From contig CAVTZH010000003.1 of the NCBI GenBank assembly GCA_963739175.1, positions 1 through 64,000 of the forward strand: a stretch of 64,000 nt of DNA, read 5' to 3'. Positions within the stretch are counted from its first letter, which is position 1. Each line of letters opens with the position of its first letter. This document shows, in pieces, positions 19,542 through 28,598 of the stretch. The position numbers were made by a program, and so were the translations under genes. The stretch comes from VAZQ01 sp963739175. GTDB lineage: Bacteria > Pseudomonadota > Alphaproteobacteria > Rhizobiales > Xanthobacteraceae. Under the pieces are notes generated by a model. That model did not search any database, was not told where the DNA came from, and worked only from the letters and a program-made list of their open reading frames with translations.

Positions 19542-20318
19542 ATGGCGCTGCCCGCGCTCTATATCTCGCACGGGTCGCCGCGGCTGATCATCGAGGATTC
19601 CGCCGCGCGCGATTTCCTCCAAGGCTTCGCCAAGAGCCTGCCGAAGCCGCGCGCGATCGTGATCGCGACCGCGCATTTCGGCACCAGCCGACCCGCCGTG
19701 GTCGGCGATGCCAAGCCCGGCATGATCTACGACTTCGGCGGCATGCCGGAACTGCGCAAGCTCGTCTATCCGGCGCCCGGCGATCCGCAGGTCGCGGTCA
19801 AGGTCGCGGGCCTCTGGCAGGCGGCGGGCTTCGCACCGGCCGTCGTCACCGGCTACGGCTACGATCACGGCACCTGGGTGCCGCTGATGCTGCTCTATCC
19901 CGAGGCCGACGTGCCGGTGGTGCAGATCGCGGTGCAGCCGCATCTCGGACCGGCGCATCACATCGCGCTCGGCAAGGCGCTCGCCTCGATGCGTGAGGAA
20001 GATTTCCTCCTGATCGGCTCGGGCTCGCTGACCCACAACCTGCATGAATTCTATTCGAGCGGCCTGCCGGGTGACGCGCCGGCGCTGCCCTGGGTCGCCG
20101 ACTTCACCGACTGGGTGCATGACAAGATCGAGGCCGGCGCCAACGACGACCTCGTGAACTATCGCACGCTCGCGCCGCATGCGGTCGACAACCATCCGAC
20201 CGACGAGCACCTGATGCCGCTGTTCATCGCGATCGGCGCCGGCGAAACCAAAGGCCGGCGCATCCATTCCTCAACGCGCAGCGGCGTGATCTCGATGGAC
20301 ACCTACACGTTCGGGTGA
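19542..20318 (+). CDS. DODA-type extradiol aromatic ring-opening dioxygenase (YgiD-like)
   Basis: A 258-residue non-haem metal enzyme of the 4,5-DOPA dioxygenase family, which cleaves catechol-type rings. Metal and active-site histidines are visible in LYISHGSPRL, ATAHFGTSRP, GYGYDHGTWVPLMLLYPEAD and SLTHNLHEFY, plus HAVDNHPTDEHLMPLFIAIG near the C-terminus. ATG 19542 lies 9 bp after the true DAHP synthase stop, so the genes are probably cotranscribed. It has no leader and should be cytoplasmic. The substrate is unknown. Confidence 0.88.
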   Translation: MALPALYISHGSPRLIIEDSAARDFLQGFAKSLPKPRAIVIATAHFGTSRPAVVGDAKPGMIYDFGGMPELRKLVYPAPGDPQVAVKVAGLWQAAGFAPAVVTGYGYDHGTWVPLMLLYPEADVPVVQIAVQPHLGPAHHIALGKALASMREEDFLLIGSGSLTHNLHEFYSSGLPGDAPALPWVADFTDWVHDKIEAGANDDLVNYRTLAPHAVDNHPTDEHLMPLFIAIGAGETKGRRIHSSTRSGVISMDTYTFG

Positions 20319-20334
20319 CTAAATCTCGTTTCCG

Positions 20335-20449
20335 CCCTCATCCTGAGGAGCCCGAACGAAGTGAGGGCGTCTCGAAGGATGGCCACACGTTCGAATTCGC
20401 AGCCATGGTTCGAGACGGCGCGCTGACGCGCGCCTCCTCACCATGAGGG
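20335..20449. repeat. Intergenic palindromic repeat of Rhizobiales type
   Basis: The stretch 20319-20618 (about 300 bp) holds no gene. It contains a long imperfect inverted repeat: CCCTCATCCTGAGGAG at the left and CTCCTCACCATGAGGG at the right, with inner arms GTCTCGAAGGATGG and CCATGGTTCGAGAC. This arrangement is a well-known high-copy element in Bradyrhizobium/Rhodopseudomonas-type genomes. It sits after the dioxygenase gene and may act as a transcript-end hairpin. The rest of the gap (20450-20618) shows only a GGGCGGGGG tract before the GTG of the next gene. Confidence 0.8.
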
Positions 20450-20618
20450 CGTGTCTTGCGTGGCGCACCCGATCTTCACTCTCCGTGAAGGTAAACGATT
20501 TCGTGCTCAGTCCCCATTAACACTACAAACGCTTCCCTGACGCGATCGCTACAATTGTAAGGATTGCAAAACCGGCTGCGCCAAGAATGCCCCCCGGAAA
20601 ACTGGGCGGGGGCCGGTC

Positions 20619-21620
20619 GTGACGACAACAAAAAGAATCGCGGTGGCGTTGGTGCGCGCGGCGGCGGCGTTCGCGCTCAGCCTGTCGACCGCGGCGCCGG
20701 TCGCGGCAACCGATTGGGCGCGCAGCGTCGCGGTGCCGGCGAGCTATGTCGGCGACCTCGGGGTGCGGTTCTGGTTCGGCCGCGCCCAGACCAAGAAGGA
20801 TCTGTTCGATACCAGCGGCTCGGTCCTCGTCTCGCGCCTCGACTACTACGACATGAACATCTTCACCGGCGAGGCCTACTCGCGGCTCGACTTCAACAAC
20901 GGCTGGTTCATCAAGGGCTACGCCGGCGGCGGCGGCCTGTTCGGCGGCCAGCTCAAGGACGAGGATTTTCCGCCGGTCGTGACGCCTTATTCGGCGACGC
21001 TGAGCGACAACAAGAGCGGTTCGCTGATCTACGGCAGCGTCGACGCCGGCATCAAGCTGCTCCGCGGGCCGGATTTCCATGTCGGCGCGTTCGTCGGCTA
21101 CCATTTCCTGCGCGACTATGTCGACGCCATGGGCTGCACCCAGGTCGCGGCGCATGCCGGCATCTGCGTGCCGGCGATCCCGGACACCGTGCGCGGCATC
21201 TCGCAGACCAACAACTGGCACTCGCTGCGCCTCGGCCTGGAAGCGTCGGTGGAGTTCGACCGGCGCTGGAAGTTCACGGTCGACGCCGCCTGGCTGCCCT
21301 ATGCGGCGCTCTACGGCTCCGACTCGCATCTCTTGCGGATCGGCACCAATCCCGGCGACTTCACCGGCCCGATCCCAGAGGACGGCAAGGGCTGGGGCTA
21401 CCAGTTCGACGCCATCGTCTCCTACCGCTTCAACGAGTGGATCAGCGTGGGCGCCGGCGGCCGCTACTGGCACGTGGAGGCCAAGGGCCACACCCATTTC
21501 GAGGGGCAGGTGGTCGGCGTCAACGCCCAGCCGCAGGTGGTGCACTGGCGCGCCGATCACTTCGGCGGCTTCATCCAGGCCAACATCAAGTTCGGTCCTT
21601 ACCCGGTGTTCTTCAACTAA
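20619..21620 (+). CDS. Outer-membrane beta-barrel protein
   Basis: A 333-residue exported protein. The start is a GTG after GGGCGGGGG. The leader ALVRAAAAFALSLSTAAPVA ends at AAT. The mature chain is rich in aromatic and glycine residues in alternating strands (VGDLGVRFWFGRAQTKKDLF, WFIKGYAGGGGLFGG, GYQFDAIVSYRFNEWISVGA) and ends ANIKFGPYPVFFN with the C-terminal Phe typical of BAM substrates. The strand pattern resembles omptin-like barrels, but the omptin protease residues cannot be assigned, so only a barrel is claimed. Confidence 0.75.
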   Translation: MTTTKRIAVALVRAAAAFALSLSTAAPVAATDWARSVAVPASYVGDLGVRFWFGRAQTKKDLFDTSGSVLVSRLDYYDMNIFTGEAYSRLDFNNGWFIKGYAGGGGLFGGQLKDEDFPPVVTPYSATLSDNKSGSLIYGSVDAGIKLLRGPDFHVGAFVGYHFLRDYVDAMGCTQVAAHAGICVPAIPDTVRGISQTNNWHSLRLGLEASVEFDRRWKFTVDAAWLPYAALYGSDSHLLRIGTNPGDFTGPIPEDGKGWGYQFDAIVSYRFNEWISVGAGGRYWHVEAKGHTHFEGQVVGVNAQPQVVHWRADHFGGFIQANIKFGPYPVFFN

Positions 21621-21670
21621 CCCACTTGCCTGCGCGCGGCGCCTGGGAGAAAAAACACCCGAGATTCGCC

Positions 21671-22024
21671 ATGGACCGGCTTTATCGCGCGACCATCAAC
21701 ACCTGGAACGGGCTCAAGGCCGCGATCCGGACCGAGGCCGCATTCCGGCAGGAGATCGCCGTTCTCCTGGTCGCGATCCCGCTCGCCTTCGTGATCGGGC
21801 AGACCGCCTGGACGCGCCTGGCGCTGGTCGGCGTCGTCGTCTTCGTCATGGTGGTCGAGCTGCTCAACACCGCGATCGAGAAGCTCGCCGACCGGGTCAC
21901 CCGCGCGATCGACGTGCAGATCGGCACCGTCAAGGACATCGGCTCGGCCGCGGTCGGCCTGGCGCTGCTGCTCGCCGGCGCGGTGTGGCTGCTCGCGATC
22001 GCGCAGCGGCTGGGGTTGCTATAA
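21671..22024 (+). CDS. dgkA: Diacylglycerol kinase (prokaryotic DgkA type)
   Basis: A 117-residue integral membrane kinase that phosphorylates diacylglycerol, recycling lipid into phosphatidate. It has an amphipathic N-terminal helix (NTWNGLKAAIRTEAAFRQE, with the catalytic Glu region) and three transmembrane helices. The signature VVELLNTAIEKLADRV follows the second helix. Length is normal. The gene starts 51 bp after the outer-membrane barrel gene. Its stop overlaps the A-tract of a convergent terminator. Confidence 0.95.
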   Translation: MDRLYRATINTWNGLKAAIRTEAAFRQEIAVLLVAIPLAFVIGQTAWTRLALVGVVVFVMVVELLNTAIEKLADRVTRAIDVQIGTVKDIGSAAVGLALLLAGAVWLLAIAQRLGLL

Positions 22025-22051
22025 AAAAAGATGCCCCGCATAAGCAGGGCA
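22023..22051 (-). terminator. Rho-independent terminator for the gene at 22079-22354
   Basis: On the minus strand, a hairpin with arms 22032-22039 and 22044-22051 (eight pairs with one mismatch, ATAA-type tetraloop) is followed by seven T residues (22023-22029). It lies 28 bp after the stop of the minus-strand gene. The reverse strand has no T-tract, so it serves that gene rather than dgkA. Confidence 0.65.
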
Positions 22052-22078
22052 CCTTCTCGTCGATCAAATGATCGGTGC

Positions 22079-22354
22079 TTATTTCGCGCTGTCCTTGGTC
22101 GCCGGCGCGGATGATGGTGCGGCCGGGTTCGACGGAGCGCTTTGGCCGGTGGTCGCCGTCGGCATCTTGCGCTCGACGCCAGGACGATTGTTGGCCGCCT
22201 CCCGCATATCGCCGCTCTGGTACGCCCAAAACGCAACGCCCGCGAACAGCACCGCAATGAAGCCGAGGCTGATCCAGGTTGCGCCGCCGAAGCTGCTCCC
22301 TTCGGCTTCCTGTGGAAATTCACGCCGCAAATTTGGGTCGTTCGGGTTCGTCAT
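22079..22354 (-). CDS. Small single-pass membrane protein of unknown function
   Basis: A 91-residue protein with no recognised family. ATG 22354 has a GGAGGGACC ribosome site; a longer in-frame N-terminus to 22438 lacks one. There is a hydrophilic start (MTNPNDPNLRREFPQEAEG), one transmembrane helix (ATWISLGFIAVLFAGVAFWA), and a Pro/Ala/Ser-rich disordered tail. Topology with the tail in the periplasm is likely. It is divergent from nadE and followed by a terminator, so it is monocistronic. Confidence 0.72.
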   Translation of the reverse strand: MTNPNDPNLRREFPQEAEGSSFGGATWISLGFIAVLFAGVAFWAYQSGDMREAANNRPGVERKMPTATTGQSAPSNPAAPSSAPATKDSAK

Positions 22355-22472
22355 GATGGGTCCCTCCGTTGCTTGGGGACAACGCGAAGGGGCCCGCCTG
22401 CGTTCCCTCTCATCGTTTACCGTTACGGCACCCAGCATTCCAATCGTACCGCCGCCACGCTACATCTAGCCC

Positions 22473-24230
22473 ATGAACGCCCGCCCCACCGACACCCTCG
22501 CGATCGCGGTCGCGCAGCTCAATCCGACCGTCGGCGACATCGACGGCAATGCCGGCAAGGCGCGCGCGGCGCGCGCGCAGGCCGCGCGCGACGGCGCCGA
22601 TCTGGTCGCCTTTTCCGAGCTCTTCATCTGCGGCTATCCGCCGGAGGACCTCGTGCTCAAGCCGGCGCTGCAGGCGGCCTGCCGCGCCAAGGTCGAGGAG
22701 CTGGCGCGCGAGACCGCCGACGGCGGCCCGGCCATGCTGATCGGCACGCCCTGGGTCGAGGACGGCAAGCTCTACAACGCCTATTGCCTGCTCGACGGCG
22801 GCGCCATCGCCGCCGTGCGGCGCAAGGTCGACCTGCCGAACTACGGCGTGTTCGACGAGAAGCGCGTGTTCGCGCCGGGGCCGATGCCGGGGCCGGTGAA
22901 TTTCCGCGGCGTGCGGCTCGGCGTGCCGATCTGCGAGGACATCTGGGGCGCCGACGTGGTCGAGACGCTGGCGGAGACCGGCACCGAATTGATGATCGTG
23001 CCGAACGGCTCGCCCTACCATCGCGACAAGGACGACGTCCGGCTCAACATCGCGGTCGCGCGCGTCACCGAAAGCGATCTGCCGATGGTCTACGTCAACC
23101 AGGTCGGCGCGCAGGACGAGCTGGTCTTCGACGGTGCGTCGTTCGGCCTGCATGCCGACCGCTCGCTCGCGTTCCAGCTTCCGGCCTTCACCGAGCAGGT
23201 GACGACGGTGCGCTGGCAGCGCAGCGGCAATAGCTGGCGCTGCGTCGGCGGGCCGGTGGCGAAGCTGATCGAACGACGGCGATCGCGAGGACTACATCGC
23301 CTGCGTGCTCGGCTTGCGCGACTACGTCGCCAAGAACGGCTTCAAGGGCGTGGTGCTCGGCCTGTCCGGCGGCATCGATTCCGCGCTGGTGGCGGCGATG
23401 TCGGTCGACGCGCTCGGCGCCGAGCGCGTGCGCTGCGTGATGCTGCCGTATCGCTTCACCTCGCAGGCGTCGCTCGACGATGCGGCCGCGGTCGCCAAGG
23501 CGCTGCGGCGTCAAGTACGACGTGGTGCCGATCGAGAAAGCCGTGCAGGGGCTCGAAGCAGACGCTGGCGCCGCTGTTCAAGGATCTGCCGCGCGACGTG
23601 ACCGAGGAGAACCTGCAGGCGCGCGCGCGCGGCACCATCCTGATGGCGGTCTCCAACAAGTTCGGCCTGATGGTGGTGACGACCGGCAACAAGTCGGAGA
23701 TGTCGGTCGGCTACGCCACGCTCTATGGCGACATGAACGGCGGCTTCAATCCGGTGAAGGACCTCTACAAGACCGAGGTCTATCGGCTGGCGCGGCTGCG
23801 CAACCTTTGGAAGCCCGACGGCGCGCTGGGGCCGGACGGGCCTGGTCATCCCCGAGCAACATCATCACCCGCGCGCCGACCGCGGAGCTGCGCGAGAACC
23901 AGACCGACCAGGATTCGCTGCCGCCCTACGACACGCTCGACGCGATCCTCGAACGGCTGGTCGAGCGCGAGGAGCCGATCGCGGCGATCGTCGCGGCGGG
24001 CTTCGACCAGGAGACGGTGGCCAAGGTCGCGCGCATGCTCGACCTCGCCGAATACAAGCGCCGCCAGTCGGCGCCGGGCGTGAAGGTGACGCTGCGCAAT
24101 TTCGGCCGCGACCGCCGCTATCCGATCGTCAACCGCTTCCGCGATTCCGGCGCGCGCGCTGCCGGCGCCCGACCACGCGCTGCTCAAGGACAACAGCGGG
24201 AGCGGGAAGGGCGACGCGTTCGATTATTGA
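22473..24230 (+). CDS. nadE: Glutamine-dependent NAD+ synthetase (frame broken by about six inserted bases)
   Basis: Last step of NAD synthesis: amidation of deamido-NAD with glutamine-derived ammonia. The N-terminal nitrilase-type glutaminase domain (22473 to about 23260) has AFSELFICGYPPEDL (Glu), KVDLPNYGVFDEKR (Lys) and VPICEDIW (catalytic Cys). The synthetase domain has the PP-loop LGLSGGIDSALVAAM, TTGNKSEMSVGYATLYGDMN and the end DNSGSGKGDAFDY. Single extra bases near 23274, 23506, 23561, 23840, 23850 and 24155 break the frame; removing them gives a continuous protein of about 583 residues (e.g. KLIEDGDREDYIACVLGLRD). An essential gene with six pure insertions points to sequence error. 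Confidence 0.92.
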
Positions 24231-24239
24231 GCGTGCGCG

Positions 24240-25322
24240 CTACTTCTTCACATATTTCATCAGCCGTTTCGGGCCGACCTCGGCGCCGAAGATGTTGCCG
24301 TTGCGGTCGGCGGCGACGCCTTCCGCGGCGCTGGTGCCGGTGATCTTCTCGACCGGGTCTGGAATCAGCGCCGTGACTTCGCCGGTGCGCGCGTTGCCGA
24401 CGCGGATGCCGCGCTTCCAGCCCGGATTGCTGTTGCGGACCGACTCCGATTCCGAGTCGGCGACATAGATCGTGTCGTTGCGGTCGATGAAGAGGCCGCT
24501 CGGCCGGCTGAACTGCTTCCACTCGGCGATGAATTTGCCCTCCTGGTCGAAGATCTGGATGCGGTTGTTGTTGCGGTCGCCGACGAACAGCCGGCCTTGC
24601 GAATCCATTGCCAGCGCGTGCGGGATGTCGAGCTCGCCCGGGCCGGAGCCCTTCTTGCCCCAGCTCTTGATGAACTTGCCGTTCCGGTCAAATTTCACGA
24701 TGCGCGCGTTGGTATTGCCGCCATGGCCGTCCGCAACGAAGACGTCGCCGTTGGGCGCAACGAAGACCGCCGACGGCGCGTTGAACTCGTCATTGCCGGC
24801 GCCCGCGACGCCGGCCTTGCCGAGCGTCAGCAAGAGCTTGCCGTCGCCGCTGAACTTGAACACCTGATGACCTTTGCCGTCCTTGCCGAGGCCATCGGCG
24901 AGCCAGACATTGCCGTCACGATCGACATGGATGCCGTGCGGAAAGATGGTGAGGCCGGCGCCGAAACTCTTCACTAGCTTGCCGGATGCGTCGAACTTGA
25001 GGATCGGATCGAGCTTCGAGCCTTCGCAGGCAAACGGGACGCCGGCTTTCAATTGACTGGGCGGCGCGAAGGCGCCGCAGCGCTCGCCGACCCACACACT
25101 CGTGCCATCGGGATCGATGTCGACGGCGCTGGTCGAGCCCCAGGTCCGGCCTTCCGGCAATTGCGCCCAGTTGTCGACCGCGCGGTAAGGGTTCGGCAGC
25201 GCGTTGGTCGGCGCCACGGCCTGGGTGTGGCCCTCGTTGGCCAAGACTCCAATCAAGACCGCAATGACGACCGTGGTGACGGCGGCGGCGAGCACGAACG
25301 CATGGCGTTCTTGATGCGGCAT
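24240..25322 (-). CDS. NHL-repeat beta-propeller protein, membrane-anchored or exported
   Basis: A 360-residue protein with an N-terminal hydrophobic segment (residues 9-29, AAAVTTVVIAVLIGVLA) and then six or so NHL repeats: FPHGIHVDRDGNVWLADGLG, APSAVFVAPNGDVFVADGHG, IPHALAMDSQGRLFVGDRNN, RPSGLFIDRNDTIYVADSES and GTSAAEGVAADRNGNIFGAE. This resembles peptidyl-alpha-hydroxyglycine alpha-amidating lyase-like propellers, but no catalytic assignment is possible. The start has a perfect GGAGG. It is divergent from soxC, so a shared 189-bp control region is likely. Confidence 0.85.
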   Translation of the reverse strand: MPHQERHAFVLAAAVTTVVIAVLIGVLANEGHTQAVAPTNALPNPYRAVDNWAQLPEGRTWGSTSAVDIDPDGTSVWVGERCGAFAPPSQLKAGVPFACEGSKLDPILKFDASGKLVKSFGAGLTIFPHGIHVDRDGNVWLADGLGKDGKGHQVFKFSGDGKLLLTLGKAGVAGAGNDEFNAPSAVFVAPNGDVFVADGHGGNTNARIVKFDRNGKFIKSWGKKGSGPGELDIPHALAMDSQGRLFVGDRNNNRIQIFDQEGKFIAEWKQFSRPSGLFIDRNDTIYVADSESESVRNSNPGWKRGIRVGNARTGEVTALIPDPVEKITGTSAAEGVAADRNGNIFGAEVGPKRLMKYVKK

Positions 25323-25511
25323 TTGAAGTCCTCCCTTGGCGGCACGCGCATTTGACCGCTGTTACGTCTATCGGCTTTGCGTCTGCACCAGACTGCGCCC
25401 TACCGATGGTCGCCGCAAGGACCGGCGCACATGGCAATGATCGTCCACAGATGATAGGCTCGCGCTTGCAATTCGATCGTCACAACAAGTTCGAATGCAC
25501 GGGAGGGCGCC

Positions 25512-26813
25512 ATGGTGCGCAAGACGTCACAGTCATCGCTGGGCGAACAGGAATTCGTTGCCGGTAACGGGCTTTTGCATCGCCGCGTGTTTCTCGCCGG
25601 CGGTGCGTCGCTGGCGCTGTCGGGCTACGCGCTGAGCGGGAATGCCGACGCTGCGGCGGGGCTGCCGGTCGAGCCGTGGATGCGCTTTCCGACCACCGAC
25701 GGTTTTGCCGGCTACGGATCGCCGTCGCGGTTCGAGAAGCATGTTATCCGCACCGGCGTGCAACAGCAGGCGAACGCGCCGCCCGGACTCGGCTCCATCC
25801 GCACCCCGCTGCACCGGCTCGACGGCACCATCACGCCGAACGGCTTGCACTTCGTGCGGCTGCACTCGGGTGTCCCGGACATCGATCCCGACAAGCACAA
25901 GCTGCTGATCCACGGCCTGGTCGACCGGCCGGTGATCTTCACGCTCGATACGCTGGCCAAATATCCGATGGAGTCGCGCATCTATTTCCTCGAATGCGGG
26001 GGCAACAGCCAGCTGCTGTATCAGCGCAAGCCGGTGCAGGCCGGCGTGCAGCGCCTGCACGGGCAGATCTGTTGCTCGGACTGGACCGGCGTTCGGCTCT
26101 CCACATTGCTCGAGGAGACCGGCGTCAAGCCGAATGCGAAATGGATCGTGGCGGAAGGCGCCGACGCTTCCGGCATGGCGCGCAGCGTGCCGCTCTCCAA
26201 GATCATGGACGACGCCTTCGTCGCGCTCTACCAGAACGGCGAGCGGCTGCGGCCGGAGAACGGCTATCCGATGCGGTTGTTCCTGCCCGGCTACCAGGGC
26301 AACGCGCAGGTGAAGTATCTGCGCCGCATCAAGGTCACCGAAGGTCCGACCCATACGCGTGACGAGACCTCGCGTTACTCGATCGCGCGCCACGACGGCA
26401 CCACGTTGCAATTCTTCCTGGTGATGGAAGCAAAGTCGGTGATCACGCAGCCGGCGCCCGAACTGAAGCTGCAAGGACCCGGCTACTACAAGATTTCAGG
26501 CCTCGCTTGGTCGGGCCGCGGCCGCGGCATCGTGCGCAAGGTCGAAGTCTCCGCCGACGGCGGCAAGAGCTGGGCGGAGGCGGCGATCCAGTCGCAGATC
26601 CTGCCGAAGGCGGTGGTGCGTTTCCACATGCCGTGGCGCTGGGACGGGCGGCCCGCGATCCTGCAAAGCCGCTGCACCGACGATACCGGCTACGTGCAAT
26701 GGACGCGCGACGCCATGATCGCGGAGCGCGGCCATACCGGGAACTATCACACCAACTGCATCTCAAGCTGGGCCGTGAACGAGAAGGGGGAGGTGAACCA
26801 TGTCTATGCGTAG
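25512..26813 (+). CDS. soxC: Sulfite dehydrogenase / sulfane dehydrogenase molybdopterin subunit SoxC
   Basis: A 433-residue molybdenum enzyme of the sulfite oxidase family, periplasmic. A twin-Arg leader (LLHRRVFLAGGASLALSGYA) indicates Tat export of the folded cofactor protein. The Mo-ligand Cys162 is in FLECGGNSQLLYQRK, and SoxC/sulfite oxidase motifs include LLIHGLVDRPVIFTLD, GYPMRLFLPGYQGN and the C-terminal dimerisation domain (KVEVSADGGKSWAEA). It overlaps soxD by 14 bp. It needs molybdopterin, whose synthesis starts with moaA in this window. No soxXYZAB genes are present here. Confidence 0.93.
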   Translation: MVRKTSQSSLGEQEFVAGNGLLHRRVFLAGGASLALSGYALSGNADAAAGLPVEPWMRFPTTDGFAGYGSPSRFEKHVIRTGVQQQANAPPGLGSIRTPLHRLDGTITPNGLHFVRLHSGVPDIDPDKHKLLIHGLVDRPVIFTLDTLAKYPMESRIYFLECGGNSQLLYQRKPVQAGVQRLHGQICCSDWTGVRLSTLLEETGVKPNAKWIVAEGADASGMARSVPLSKIMDDAFVALYQNGERLRPENGYPMRLFLPGYQGNAQVKYLRRIKVTEGPTHTRDETSRYSIARHDGTTLQFFLVMEAKSVITQPAPELKLQGPGYYKISGLAWSGRGRGIVRKVEVSADGGKSWAEAAIQSQILPKAVVRFHMPWRWDGRPAILQSRCTDDTGYVQWTRDAMIAERGHTGNYHTNCISSWAVNEKGEVNHVYA

Positions 26814-27321
26814 CCTGCTCCTCGGTTCGCTGGTCGCAACCGTCGCTGCCGCGGCGGTCGCGCAGGACAAGCCCCGGCTCGGGCGCATCGCAACGCCGGA
26901 GGAGATCGCGTCCTGGGACATCACGATCGCGCCCGACGGCGTGGGCCTGCCGCACGGCAGTGGCACGGCGAAGCAGGGCGAGCCCATCTATGTGGCGAAG
27001 TGCCAGGGCTGTCATGGCGTGAAAGGCCGCGGCGGGCCCAATCTCGATCTCGCCGGCGGCAAGGGCACGATCGGCCAGCCGAACCAGCTCAAGACCATCG
27101 GCAGCTTCTGGCCCTATGCGACGACGATCTTCGACTACGTGTTCACGTCGATGCCGTACCAGGAGACGAAGTCGCTGACCCACGACGAGACCTACGCGTT
27201 GACCGCGTATCTGCTCTACATCAACGGGATCGTCGGCGAGGCCGACGTCATCGACGCCAACACCTTGCCCAAGGTGAAGATGCCGAACCGCGACAAATTC
27301 ATCATGCACATCAAGGAGTAA
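26800..27321 (+). CDS. soxD: Cytochrome c subunit SoxD of sulfite/sulfane dehydrogenase
   Basis: A 173-residue periplasmic c-type cytochrome. It has a signal peptide (LLLGSLVATVAAAAVAQ), one haem site CQGCH (Cys68, Cys71, His72) and a likely distal Met118 in FTSMPYQETKSL. It accepts electrons from SoxC. It is a short one-haem form, lacking the second cytochrome domain of the Paracoccus protein. ATG 26800 has GGGGGAGG upstream and lies inside the soxC 3' end, so the two are translationally coupled. Confidence 0.92.
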   Translation: MSMRSLLLGSLVATVAAAAVAQDKPRLGRIATPEEIASWDITIAPDGVGLPHGSGTAKQGEPIYVAKCQGCHGVKGRGGPNLDLAGGKGTIGQPNQLKTIGSFWPYATTIFDYVFTSMPYQETKSLTHDETYALTAYLLYINGIVGEADVIDANTLPKVKMPNRDKFIMHIKE

Positions 27322-27378
27322 TGCGCGTCACTACGCCTGCGTGATGCATCGAGGCTGTCGCGGTCTGCGGATATTGCG

Positions 27379-28476
27379 TCAGTTCGACGGAATGAAGGGC
27401 GGGCCGACGGTGCGCACCTTGGGCTTGCCTTCGCCGTTCTGCTTCGGCGGCGCCGAAGCTTTCGGCGCCTGCGGCGGCGCCTCCTTCGGCTGCGCGCCCT
27501 TGCCCTTGGCGGCAGGGCCCTTGCCGCGCTGATCCGCCGGCTGCGAGAGCAGCTTCGCCTGCTCCTCGGTCACGACGATGTCGCCTTGCTCGAGGGTGTT
27601 GTCTTCCAGGTGCTTGAGCGCCTGCTGCCAGGTCTGTCCCGGCGGGCGGCAACTGCACGACGGGTTGAACGCCTTGCGGAACGCGAACGCGTTCGGCAAC
27701 TCGCTATAGTTCCGCCCGCCAGTCGAGATCGCCTGGGCGATATCCTCGCCCGGATTGCGATAGCTGTAGAGCGCCACTTCCGCCGCCGGACACATCCGCT
27801 GGCAGACCTGCTCGTCATTCGGGAAGCTTGCCGGCGTCGTCGAATACGAGATCGGGAAATAGTAGCCGTCGCAGGTGCGCACGCACACCGTACGATAGGT
27901 GTCGCCGCCGGCGCCGGGCGGCGGACCGCCCGGGGTGATGATGGTGCCGCCGCCGAACAGGTTCTCGAAGAACCCGCCACCGCCGCGATTGGCGTACTGC
28001 TTGTATTGCGGACCGCAATCGTTCTGTCCGAGCGACGCCAGGATCGTGCGGCGCTCGCCCTCGCGATCGGCGGTGTTGCCTTGCAGGCGCTGGAGATCGG
28101 CGAGCACGCGGTCGAGGTTCGCGCGCATCTGCTGGATCCGGTTGTTGAGCGGACCGCACTGCTGCGGCTGGCCGCCGAACAGCGAGAAGAAGCCACGGCC
28201 TTCACAGCCCATGCGCCGGCCTTGCGCGGTGAGCTTGTCGAGCTCGGCCTGCTGGTTCTGGGCGGTCTCTTCGTAACGCTTGATCTGCTCGGCGCGTTGC
28301 GGATCGACCTGGGCACCGCGGTCGACCATCTGGAGCTGGCTTTCGAGCCGCACACAGACCGGATTGCGTTGTGGGGCACCGGGGGGCGGCGGCAGCGGCG
28401 CCTGTGCGTCGGCCGCGGTCGCGCAAGCGGCTACCGCGAGCACGGCTGGGATCATCCGGCGCAATAGTGTCCGCAT
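27379..28476 (-). CDS. DUF2865 family exported protein
   Basis: A 365-residue secreted protein. ATG 28476, preceded by GATGAG, begins a good signal peptide (MRTLLRRMIPAVLAVAACA, cleavage after ADAQA); in-frame starts at 28491 and 28515 would only add residues. A coiled-coil region (SQLQMVDRGAQVDPQRAEQI to about residue 150) precedes the cysteine-rich DUF2865 core: YRTVCVRTCDGYYFPISYST, QVCQRMCPAAEVALYSYRNP and FNPSCSCRPPGQTW. The tail is Pro/Lys-rich. DUF2865 is largely confined to Rhizobiales and has no known function; cysteine spacing suggests disulfides. It converges with soxD, 57 bp apart. Confidence 0.88.
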   Translation of the reverse strand: MRTLLRRMIPAVLAVAACATAADAQAPLPPPPGAPQRNPVCVRLESQLQMVDRGAQVDPQRAEQIKRYEETAQNQQAELDKLTAQGRRMGCEGRGFFSLFGGQPQQCGPLNNRIQQMRANLDRVLADLQRLQGNTADREGERRTILASLGQNDCGPQYKQYANRGGGGFFENLFGGGTIITPGGPPPGAGGDTYRTVCVRTCDGYYFPISYSTTPASFPNDEQVCQRMCPAAEVALYSYRNPGEDIAQAISTGGRNYSELPNAFAFRKAFNPSCSCRPPGQTWQQALKHLEDNTLEQGDIVVTEEQAKLLSQPADQRGKGPAAKGKGAQPKEAPPQAPKASAPPKQNGEGKPKVRTVGPPFIPSN

Positions 28477-28598
28477 CACTGTCTCATCCATGGAGCAGAG
28501 CCGCACCCGACGCATGACTTCTGGAAAGCATGATGAAGCGCCGGAATGGTGTCTAAAGTGTGAAAGTTAGTTGGAAGTTGTCTTGGAGGTTCTAGACG

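Noticed and set aside
18114..20267. 717-codon open frame antisense to DAHP synthase and the dioxygenase
   Set aside because: Its residues are Arg/Ala/His-rich with no domain signs; both sense genes are strongly supported. It is a by-product of high GC.
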